Of a stretch of DNA of 64,000 nucleotides, positions 8,801 through 15,172 are shown piece by piece. This stretch comes from an uncultured Hyphomicrobiaceae bacterium (GTDB taxonomy: Bacteria > Pseudomonadota > Alphaproteobacteria > Rhizobiales > CALHAX01). The stretch is taken from NCBI GenBank assembly GCA_937931785.1, contig CALHAX010000030.1, positions 32,318-96,317 on the forward strand, given 5' to 3'. Within the stretch, counting starts at the first letter, position 1. Each line of letters starts with the position of its first letter. The notes beneath the pieces were generated by a model. It was not told the DNA's origin, made no database searches, and saw nothing but the letters and a program-made list of their open reading frames with translations. A program made the position numbers and the translations under genes.

Positions 8801-9453
8801 GACATCGCGATGCCGATCACGCCGTAGTCGAGGATTTCCTGAACACCAGCCGGGTTCAACACCGGGATCATGGCGTCGACAAAGGCGAACTCGCTCTGAT
8901 GTGCGGAGGTGGATGATTCACAGGTGTGATCGTCGCCCATCAAGGCGAGAACGCCACCGAGTTTCGAGGTGCCAGCGTGGTTGGCGTGGCGAAAAACATC
9001 GCCACTGCGATCAACGCCCGGACCCTTGCCATACCAGATGCCGAAGACACCTTCGTATTTTCCCTCTCCGCGTAACTCAGCTTGCTGTGCGCCCCATATG
9101 GCGGTGGCTGCAAGATCTTCGTTCAGTCCGGGGTGAAAGACGATCTGTTCGTCGGTGACCCGATGTCCGGCGCGGGCAAACTGGCTTTCGAGACTGGTGA
9201 TCGGTGAACCCCGGTACCCGGTAACGTAACCAGCGGTGTTGTGACCTGCGGCCTTGTCGCGTTCTCGAATTGTGAGGGCTAGGCGCACGATCGCTTGCGC
9301 GCCGTTGAGCAGCACATGATCCTGCGAGAGATCAAATTTTGCGTCGAGAGATTGGCTCTTCGGGGGCTCTGCTCTTGGCGGTGCGATGACCGTTTCTGTG
9401 TCGATGGTATTCAGAGTGTCGATCGGCGTATCTTGGGGCGTGCCTTCGGACAT
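5878..9453 (-). CDS. Fused indolepyruvate ferredoxin oxidoreductase (IorA-IorB type)
   Basis: A 1191-residue protein of the fused aryl-pyruvate:ferredoxin oxidoreductase family, which oxidatively decarboxylates arylpyruvates to acyl-CoA using thiamine diphosphate and Fe-S clusters. Near the N-terminus is the pyrimidine-binding part (GYVTGYRGSPITSLE). In the middle is YAGIGCHYMALWMDRST with a TPP-binding region. A ferredoxin-like Cys cluster follows around residues 650-710 (CEGCGDCGEKSNC, then CNKDFSCVNGFCP). The gamma/IorB domain (VTGVGGTGVVTIS) makes up the rest. The ATG at 9453 has GAGG upstream and is preferred over an ATG 13 codons earlier. An inverted repeat GTCAG-N5-CTGAC lies about 75 bp upstream. 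It is separated from atpI by ~250 bp and probably transcribed alone. Confidence 0.92.
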   Translation of the reverse strand: MSEGTPQDTPIDTLNTIDTETVIAPPRAEPPKSQSLDAKFDLSQDHVLLNGAQAIVRLALTIRERDKAAGHNTAGYVTGYRGSPITSLESQFARAGHRVTDEQIVFHPGLNEDLAATAIWGAQQAELRGEGKYEGVFGIWYGKGPGVDRSGDVFRHANHAGTSKLGGVLALMGDDHTCESSTSAHQSEFAFVDAMIPVLNPAGVQEILDYGVIGIAMSRYSGAWVGIKCVKDNVEATATVDGRPERIVIQSPTDYDLPEGGLNIRLGDAPLVKEARLHDHKRDAILAFARANKLDKIVMHGGTAPKIGIITTGKSYLDTRQALDELGIDEVRANDLGIRLMKVAMTWPLEPQGLKDFAKGLDLIIVVEEKRSLIEVQVKEELYGQTDAPSVIGKKDENDQWLFPAKGALEPVEVALAIGERVMRFGGNDELAGRLEVLKRHRGNRPEGAEIASRIPYFCAGCPHNTSTVVPEGSHAYAGIGCHYMALWMDRSTEGFTQMGGEGANWIGEAPFSTRDHVFQNLGDGTYTHSGSLAVRAAVAAGTNMTYKILYNDAVAMTGGQALDGGLTVGHIARQMAAEGVNKIVVVTDEPEKYPRDIGFPFSTSVEHRSELGRVQKELTRVKGVSVMIYDQTCAAEKRRRRKRGLYPDPPKRAFINTAVCEGCGDCGEKSNCVAIVPVETPLGRKRAIDQSTCNKDFSCVNGFCPSFVTVHGGHVRKPEARDIAVELAPKVAALSTPSLPKLDGSWSIVVTGVGGTGVVTISAILGQAAHIDGRGFGSIDMAGLAQKGGAVACHVRIAENPDDIHSIRAGLGGADAILGCDLVVTGSHKVLETVRKDHTKVALNSHEMITGDFTKNPELELPAMRLRQAISDSSGDGNTHIIDAHHYAMKLFGDSIASNMFMLGLAWQRGMIPVSADAIMEAIELNGAAIAMNQRAFQCGRIAAEDIAFIDTLAGGHEPDSTQISPQTLDDIIAHRHAHLADYQNHAYAERYAKRIRDIAALEHRIMPGSTELAKTVASAYAKVLSYKDEYEVARLFTAPEFTSALHEQFDGDYTLEFHLAPPIFSERDSETGHLKKRTFGPWMMRAFRLLAKFKNLRGTRLDIFGYTEERKSERQAITDFEITLDLITRTLTPANHATAIELASLPLSVRGFGHVKEKNAVAAATQATELMSALNAPAPKSHQPTRDAA

Positions 9454-9594
9454 ACTGGCCTCGTGGTTCGCTCGGGCGACACCCCGCCTCAACGCAAATC
9501 CCCTCGGTGTGTCGCCACTAAAAATAGGTCAGTAATGCTGACATATTTTCAGGTTCATGGCAACGTTGGGTCAGGCATCGTGGTGGGACGCGTC

Positions 9595-10581
9595 CTAAAC
9601 CGAGAAGTGTCTGGCAGATACAGCAAGATCTGTTGCTCCTGTCATTGTCCGATACCCCACCTGGCTGGCCAAGATGTCCGCTGCGAGCGGTGAGCTTGAG
9701 GCCAGGCGATCTCGTTCCGCTTCGATCGCTGCGGCAAGTATGAGCTTGAATTCTGAAGGAAGTTTTACGGGGCTTGGTAGAGGCAGGGCTGTGCGTGCCA
9801 ATTGGTTTGAGACGTGTGCTTCTGTTGCGGTGCGTGCCCGCTCAGCCTCGGTCAACGTTGCCAGGATCGCCTGTTCCGATGGGGGGAGCGAGTGCCAGGT
9901 TGCCTGTGGTATTGACATGACAAGTGGCTCACCTGCGAGCGGCGTTGGCAACGCATGCAAGATATGACCCTGCAGACGGCCCGCCTCCATGTCTTCGGCA
10001 AGCCCATCGGATAACTTCAGTTCGAGGATTGTAGCGCCACTTTCCGACCTGCTGAGTAAAGTCCGACCCGAAGACGTGACAGACAGAGATGGATGCGGGT
10101 GCAGGCCAACCAACTCGCGGTTAGCCCAAAGGCCCTGCGGTGCGTGAGCTTCTGTCACAAGGAAAACTCTTTGCGACGTTTCTGCCTCAAGCCGTTCCAG
10201 CATCGGCGCGCCACCGCCTGTTGTCAGCCAGCCGCCAAAATCACGGCTCTCGAAACCGTGGATTAACGGGAGGAATGTCATCCATGCGAGATGGTGCTCT
10301 ACGCGTTGCGGCACTGCTTCAAGATTGATGTCAGCGCCGTCCGCAGTTTGGGAGGCTATGATCTGCAATTGCCCGTCTGTTGCACTTTCAAGCCCTTCGG
10401 CCAGGCGACGTGCAACGAGGGATGTGTCCAAGCCCGTGCGGGGCGATGGCATCGAGAGCGACAGGATGCGCGCCTTGGTGTTCAGCGCTGTTCCAGCAAG
10501 AGATGTGGTGGCCGCGCCTGAGACAGCCAACCCACCGACGGTGACGGCTCCGGTCGATTTCAGGAAAGCTCTGCGGTCCAT
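9595..10581 (-). CDS. Tat-exported TRAP-type (DctP-like) substrate-binding protein, orphan
   Basis: A 328-residue protein beginning MDRRAFLKSTGAVTVGG, a clear twin-arginine signal followed by a hydrophobic stretch and an Ala-rich cleavage region. The mature part starts like DctP-family periplasmic binding proteins (ILSLSMPSPRTGLDTSL, then VARRLAEGLESATDGQLQI). The later part diverges from typical DctP proteins, so the family call is moderate. The ATG at 10581 has GGAG six bases upstream; an ATG four codons earlier is possible. No TRAP membrane genes (DctQ/DctM) are nearby, which is odd for a transport receptor. It may act as a binding or sensing protein, or use a remote transporter. Confidence 0.65.
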   Translation of the reverse strand: MDRRAFLKSTGAVTVGGLAVSGAATTSLAGTALNTKARILSLSMPSPRTGLDTSLVARRLAEGLESATDGQLQIIASQTADGADINLEAVPQRVEHHLAWMTFLPLIHGFESRDFGGWLTTGGGAPMLERLEAETSQRVFLVTEAHAPQGLWANRELVGLHPHPSLSVTSSGRTLLSRSESGATILELKLSDGLAEDMEAGRLQGHILHALPTPLAGEPLVMSIPQATWHSLPPSEQAILATLTEAERARTATEAHVSNQLARTALPLPSPVKLPSEFKLILAAAIEAERDRLASSSPLAADILASQVGYRTMTGATDLAVSARHFSV

Positions 10582-10681
10582 ATCTGGCTCCATCGCTGCG
10601 GTAGATCCACGGGCTATGAAACCGGATTGTCTGTCGTGTGACAAATGAATTCGCGTTTAAGGGACAGGCGCATGAGCGTTA

Positions 10682-11053
10682 TCAGCTTGATGCAGCGACC
10701 AGTTGCTCAACCTGGCGGATGAAGGTGTCGTTAGATGGATTGCCGACAATGCGACCGACTTCACGCCCTCGGTCGAGAATGACGGTTGTCGGAAGGGTTT
10801 CGATTGGTTGGTTCAGGGCGCGACCCGCCGTACCGAGATAGTCGTAGTCGATGACCTGCATTGGAAGCTCAGAGCTCCGCGCTGACTGAAACCAGGGTTG
10901 GATGGTGTCGAACCGGAAGTCGCGGCAAGGTCCACAGAACTGTGTCTCGAAGACAACCAGTTCGAGCTGGCGTGGCGGCAGATCCTGCCGTGTTCCGCCA
11001 GACAATAACGTTAGAACGACAGCCGCAACTGCGACCCTGTTAACCCAATGCAT
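10682..11053 (-). CDS. Small periplasmic thioredoxin-fold protein (SoxS-like)
   Basis: A 123-residue protein with a hydrophobic N-terminal signal (VNRVAVAAVVLTLLSGG) and a thioredoxin-type active site FETQFCGPCRDF. A cis-proline is likely in ETLPTTVIL. Such short exported thioredoxins include SoxS, which keeps the Sox system reduced; the SoxC/SoxD-like genes at 22.7-24.8 kb make that role possible but not shown. GGAG is too close to the first ATG (11062) and better spaced for the ATG at 11053, which I use. About 100 bp separate it from the downstream TRAP-like gene on the same strand. Confidence 0.75.
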   Translation of the reverse strand: MHWVNRVAVAAVVLTLLSGGTRQDLPPRQLELVVFETQFCGPCRDFRFDTIQPWFQSARSSELPMQVIDYDYLGTAGRALNQPIETLPTTVILDRGREVGRIVGNPSNDTFIRQVEQLVAASS

Positions 11054-11212
11054 CCCCAACATACTCCGGGGTTTGCGTTACACCTCATCGCGTTGGCCTG
11101 CTCTATTGGATCTCTGGCGCGATGTACCCTGAAAGCACCGTAATAAGGCAAGCGCGGCAGTGGTGAAAGGTTTCGTTAATATTTGAGTTAAATTCGATTG
11201 ATCTATCACGAC

Positions 11213-11247
11213 AAAAAAAACGGCCCCGAACCGAGATTCGGGGCCGT
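11213..11247 (-). terminator. Intrinsic terminator after the L,D-transpeptidase gene
   Basis: On the minus strand an 11-bp G/C-rich stem (ACGGCCCCGAA/TTCGGGGCCGT) with a six-base loop is followed by eight T residues. It lies 26 nt after the stop of the L,D-transpeptidase gene and separates it from the thioredoxin-fold gene. Confidence 0.92.
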
Positions 11248-11273
11248 CAATGACGTTGGAAAATGCGCCAGTG

Positions 11274-11912
11274 CTAGCTGCGGTAGCGTTTCCAGGTCGC
11301 TGTGACTTTGGTCCCGACACGCACTTTGTTGTAGAGTTCAATAACGTGTGAGTTGTGCATCCGGATGCACCCCTTCGACACGTTCTTACCAATCGTCCAT
11401 GGGGCATCGGTGCCATGGATTCTATACATGGTCGATCCAAGATAGAGTGCGCGTACGCCGAGCGGGTTGCGTGGGTGACCACCAGGAACCGAACCAGGAA
11501 GTTTTGGGTTCTCGCGGCGCATGAGCGGCGTTGGTGTCCAGGTTGGGTTCACGGCCTTGCGGGACACGTAGTGTGTGCCGGACCAGCGGCTCCGCGCACG
11601 CGGAACGGCAATCGGATAGGACACGGCTCGGCCGCGCGAGACGACGTGATAGAGGCGGCGGTCGCCGAAGCTCACCACAATCTGGCCTGCGCGGTATTTT
11701 TTGGGGAAGGCATGGCTGGATTTACCACCGGGTCCACCCCAGAAAAATCCGCCCCCTCCACCGCCGCCACTTGCAGTCGCTGACGACGTCGCAAAAGCGT
11801 CAGACTCGAATCCTCCGAGCTGCGCGGATGCGCTGGCGGTGCTCAGGATCAGGGCTGCAGCTGTTGCCGCGATGGATGTCATTAGTCGGTGGAAAAGCGT
11901 AGGGAACGCCAT
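11274..11912 (-). CDS. L,D-transpeptidase (YkuD/ErfK domain), exported
   Basis: A 212-residue protein with a signal peptide ending near SASAQLGG, a glycine-rich linker (residues ~46-65) and a YkuD domain. The catalytic motif is intact: HGTDAPWTIG with its His, then SKGCIRMHN with the nucleophilic Cys. These enzymes form 3-3 peptidoglycan cross-links or attach proteins to peptidoglycan. The length is typical of short single-domain family members in Hyphomicrobiales. The start is well supported by AAGGAG six bases before the ATG. A hairpin (11937-11970) lies in the leader and a strong terminator follows the gene, so it is probably a single-gene unit. Confidence 0.93.
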   Translation of the reverse strand: MAFPTLFHRLMTSIAATAAALILSTASASAQLGGFESDAFATSSATASGGGGGGGFFWGGPGGKSSHAFPKKYRAGQIVVSFGDRRLYHVVSRGRAVSYPIAVPRARSRWSGTHYVSRKAVNPTWTPTPLMRRENPKLPGSVPGGHPRNPLGVRALYLGSTMYRIHGTDAPWTIGKNVSKGCIRMHNSHVIELYNKVRVGTKVTATWKRYRS

Positions 11913-11936
11913 ATCAAGCTCCTTGAAATCACAGGT

Positions 11937-11970
11937 GAACCGTTCCTCTCATCGAGGCCATAAACGGTTC
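11937..11970 (-). promoter_or_regulatory. Hairpin in the leader of the L,D-transpeptidase gene
   Basis: Inverted arms GAACCGTT/AACGGTTC (8 bp, perfect) enclose an 18-nt loop that contains a further short CCTC/GAGG pair. It ends 24 nt upstream of the ATG at 11912. It could be an RNA structure affecting translation or an operator; the sequence does not decide between them. Confidence 0.4.
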
Positions 11971-12580
11971 GCTTTCGAATGCACTCGAACGCGACTTGAA
12001 CTTGTGTCTTGGGGCGTTCCCAACCATTGGGGACACGATACTCAGCTGCCACTACACCGGCTTTGGCGGCAGGGCCATAATTCAGTCAGAATAGCAAAAC
12101 AGCATTTATTGAATGCTGATCTCTGATTCGGCTTAACAATAGCAAAAGGTCGATGGCGGTTCGAACGGGTTCTTGTTTCTATGCCGTGGTATTCTGGTAT
12201 CTGACGCGTAAATGACCGGGATACCGGACAGTTCACAGATCGTATTTTCCGATGCTCGCAAAAAAGATGTTGGCAATGAGCGGCTGGTTCTGTAGAAAAG
12301 AGGCGCGGAACAAATCATGAACTTTTCGATTTCAGTTGTGCCGCAACGAAATTGAAAAGTGTTCGCGTAGATTTTGTAATGCGTAAGCCCGGATTGATGT
12401 CATCGGGGTTGGATCGAGCGCTAACCCCCCTTGCGTTCGTCCAGCGGATGTCAGTCCGGGCTGTCGTTCCCAGGCTCGAATTGGCTTGCACGTGAGGAGA
12501 ACCGGTGCTGGCTGTTTTGGCGGCAACGCGATATGGCAGAAGACGTTCCCTCTCTCGTTTCGTAAGTTGCTTGCCCTGTG
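11971..12580. other. Divergent intergenic region of about 0.6 kb
   Basis: This lies between the divergent L,D-transpeptidase and ggt genes. No convincing gene is visible; the short open frames have atypical composition and poor start sites. It holds a perfect inverted repeat CAGCATT-TATTG-AATGCTG (12100-12118), and the string ATAGCAAAA occurs at about 12091 and 12139. A/T-rich stretches around 12290-12390 may hold promoter sequence for ggt. Nothing else is assigned. Confidence 0.5.
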
Positions 12581-14353
12581 ATGCGCCGTACCCACTTTAT
12601 TGCCAGCCTTTTTGTCTTTCTCGTTTGTGTCGCGCTGCTACTCCACTCAAGTGGGAGGCGGAATGCGGACGACATCACATCCCGACAAGCGAACCCTGAG
12701 GCTGCGAGTGGACGGATTGTAAAAAAACTGATCCGTGCGAAGCGGCATATGGTTGTGGCGGCCCATCCGCTGGCGGCTGAGGCCGGGCTCGAAATTCTGC
12801 GGGCGGGCGGCAGTGCGATTGATGCCACAATCGCGACGCAACTGGTTCTCAATCTGGTCGAACCTCAGTCCTCCGGAATCGGAGGCGGTGCATTTTTACT
12901 ATATTGGGATGAAAAATCCAAAAACCTGAAGTCGTATGATGCGCGTGAAACGGCGCCTGCGGCTGCAACGCCGGATCGATTCATTCCCAAAGATGGCAGT
13001 GACCCGCAATGGCACACGACAGTGCATTCCGGACTTAGTGTCGGTGTGCCGGGTGTGCTGCGTGGATTGGAACTGGCGCACAAGCAGTATGGAAGACTCC
13101 CCTGGGCGCGCTTGTTCGAACGGGCGATTCAGGTGTCCGAAGATGGTTTTACAGTTTCGCGCCGATTGAACATGATGCTCGCGAACATGGGAGCGGAAGC
13201 CTTCGGGCCAGTGGCGCGTGCGCACTATTTCGATGCATCGGGTGCACCTTGGCCTGTCGGGCATGTTCTGAGGAACCCGCAATTTTCTGCAACGCTCAAG
13301 ACGATTGCCCGTGAGGGGGCCGCCGCGTTTTATGTTGGTGATATTCCGGCTGCGATTGTTGAGAAACTGAAGGTCGCGCCCAACGCCCCAAGTGATATGA
13401 CTGTGGAAGATATATCCGGGTACCGTTCATTGGTGCGCGCACCGGTGTGTGCGATGTACCGCAGTTACAATGTGTGCGGTATGGGGCCACCGTCGTCTGG
13501 TGCGTTGACGATTGGGCAGGTGCTCAAGTTAATCGAGCCATTTGATCTTGGGGCAGAACCTCTGGCGACGAACGCGTTGCATGTGATCGTCGAGGCGCAG
13601 AAACTCGCGTTCGCGGATCGCGGTCGCTACATGGCGGACCATGATTATGTGCGTGTGCCGGAGGGGTTGCTGGATCATGGGTATCTCGCACAACGACGGA
13701 CATTGATTCAGAGGGATGCGGCAATGGTGAAGGCTGTAGCCGGACAGCCACCGCAGCGTCATGCCCGTACGTTTGGTCGTGACGGAACCATTGAACGTGC
13801 GGGTACAAGCCACGTTTCAATTATCGATGGCGACGGGAATGCCGTGTCGATGACGACCACGATCGAGTCTGCGTTCGGCTCTCGGATGATGGTTGGCGGG
13901 TTTCTTTTGAATAACGAATTGACGGATTTTGCGTGGCGGCCAACGGATGACGAAGGACGGCCCGTCGCCAACCGGATAGAGCCGGGCAAGCGTCCACGCT
14001 CAAGTATGTCGCCAACGGTTATTTTTGCTCCGGATGGGAAGCTATGGGCGTTAACCGGATCGCCGGGGGGTAGCCGGATCATCAATTACACATTGAAGAC
14101 CATCATCGGCATGATCGACTGGAAACTTGATGCGCAAACGGCTGCGGATCTGGTCAACTTCGGAAGCCGGAACGGACCGTTCGAGGTGGAAGCTGGACTT
14201 GAAGGGGCAGGATTACTCGCGCGCATGGCGTTGAAGGGGCATGTGGGAGCACCGAAACCCATGACTAGCGGTGTGCACACGATTGTTGTGACGCCAGATG
14301 GCCTGGAGGGGGGAGCTGATCCTCGCCGTGAAGGCGTTGCGGTTGGGGATTGA
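12581..14353 (+). CDS. ggt: Gamma-glutamyltransferase
   Basis: A 590-residue exported N-terminal nucleophile hydrolase that cleaves gamma-glutamyl bonds, chiefly of glutathione, in the periplasm. The N-terminus has a membrane/signal segment (FIASLFVFLVCVALLLHSSG). The large-subunit part carries GGSAIDATIATQLVLNLVEP and SGIGGGAFLL. Self-processing would occur before the Thr in AGTSHVSIIDGDGNAVSMT, which becomes the catalytic nucleophile. The small subunit includes the substrate-binding GSPGGSRII. An in-frame GTG lies one codon before the ATG at 12581; the ATG is chosen. The next gene, 84 bp downstream, is a gamma-glutamylcyclotransferase-like protein, which fits a glutathione-breakdown pair. 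Confidence 0.95.
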   Translation: MRRTHFIASLFVFLVCVALLLHSSGRRNADDITSRQANPEAASGRIVKKLIRAKRHMVVAAHPLAAEAGLEILRAGGSAIDATIATQLVLNLVEPQSSGIGGGAFLLYWDEKSKNLKSYDARETAPAAATPDRFIPKDGSDPQWHTTVHSGLSVGVPGVLRGLELAHKQYGRLPWARLFERAIQVSEDGFTVSRRLNMMLANMGAEAFGPVARAHYFDASGAPWPVGHVLRNPQFSATLKTIAREGAAAFYVGDIPAAIVEKLKVAPNAPSDMTVEDISGYRSLVRAPVCAMYRSYNVCGMGPPSSGALTIGQVLKLIEPFDLGAEPLATNALHVIVEAQKLAFADRGRYMADHDYVRVPEGLLDHGYLAQRRTLIQRDAAMVKAVAGQPPQRHARTFGRDGTIERAGTSHVSIIDGDGNAVSMTTTIESAFGSRMMVGGFLLNNELTDFAWRPTDDEGRPVANRIEPGKRPRSSMSPTVIFAPDGKLWALTGSPGGSRIINYTLKTIIGMIDWKLDAQTAADLVNFGSRNGPFEVEAGLEGAGLLARMALKGHVGAPKPMTSGVHTIVVTPDGLEGGADPRREGVAVGD

Positions 14354-14437
14354 TTGCGTTGCCATCTGTTCAAGATGTGCCGAGTCACGCGATCTCCGGG
14401 ACGATCAATTCTCCACACGGAACGGGCTGGCGTTGCG

Positions 14438-14911
14438 ATGACGATTTCACTTGAATCGAAGCCGTTGTTTTCCTTCGGCTCCCTGATGGATTGCGATGTG
14501 CTCACATGCGTATCAGGACAGCCGTTGTCGGAGTTGTCGATCGTCGCGGGAACGGCGTCCGGGTATGTGCAGCGCGCTGTCATGGATCAGAGTTTTCCGG
14601 TATTGGTTTCAAGCACCTCGGCGTTGACGACCGGTGTCCTGATTTCGGGGCTGACGGATATCGCCATGGATCGCATTTTGTTCTTTGAAGGTGACGAGTA
14701 CGAGTTGGCGGACATCACCGTGGAGACTTCGAACGGAGAAGCGGTGCCATGCCGGTATTTTCAGGACACAGCGGTCTATGAAGTCAGCGATCACCCTTGG
14801 GATTTTCTACATTGGCAGGCAACAGAGAAAGCGGAATTCCTCGTGCGGACGAAGAGGTTTATGCGCCTGTTTGGAACCATGTCAGCCACGGATGCAGATG
14901 TATTCTGGTGA
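14438..14911 (+). CDS. Gamma-glutamylcyclotransferase-like (AIG2/GGCT fold) protein
   Basis: A 157-residue protein beginning near LFSFGSLMDCDVL, the substrate-loop motif of the AIG2/GGCT superfamily. This is followed by VLISGLTDIAMDRILFFEGDEYELADITVE, where GL and FEG.EY are typical of the fold; the Glu is the likely general acid/base. GGCT enzymes release 5-oxoproline from gamma-glutamyl amino acids. The open frame extends to a TTG at 14354 directly after the ggt stop, but the family pattern begins after the ATG at 14438. Its ribosome-binding site is weak, so the start is uncertain. Some AIG2-like proteins act on other gamma-glutamylamines. Confidence 0.78.
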   Translation: MTISLESKPLFSFGSLMDCDVLTCVSGQPLSELSIVAGTASGYVQRAVMDQSFPVLVSSTSALTTGVLISGLTDIAMDRILFFEGDEYELADITVETSNGEAVPCRYFQDTAVYEVSDHPWDFLHWQATEKAEFLVRTKRFMRLFGTMSATDADVFW

Positions 14912-15088
14912 ATGTGGTGATCTGCCTTGGTGTCGCGTTCGGACTAAGAATTTTATCTGCACGCAGTGTCTCGGTGAACATGAGTAGCCTTCACTTCCGA
15001 TCGTTTCGTGCGCTCTGCTTGTTCATGATTTGAGGAATGCTGTGACCTTGTAATGCAACAAGGAATTCATGCATGAGCCGACCTATAG

Positions 15089-15118
15089 CGCGTCTGATTC
15101 ACATGGACTCATGACGCG
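15089..15118. other. Inverted repeat enclosing two GANTC sites
   Basis: The arms CGCGTC and GACGCG flank an 18-bp core that holds GATTC (15096-15100) and GACTC (15106-15110), ten bases apart. It lies between the convergent ends of the GGCT-like gene (14911) and smc (15173), a place where a terminator would be expected. No T-tract follows. The surrounding 260 bp contain no gene that I can support. Confidence 0.35.
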
Positions 15119-15172
15119 ACGCCCAGGTGTCTTCACAGACATCCCGGTGTCTCCATTTAAGTCGGACACACC

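Noticed and set aside
9528..9542. GTCAG-N5-CTGAC upstream of the indolepyruvate oxidoreductase gene, considered as an operator.
   Set aside because: The 5-bp arms are short enough to arise by chance; noted in the gene entry only.
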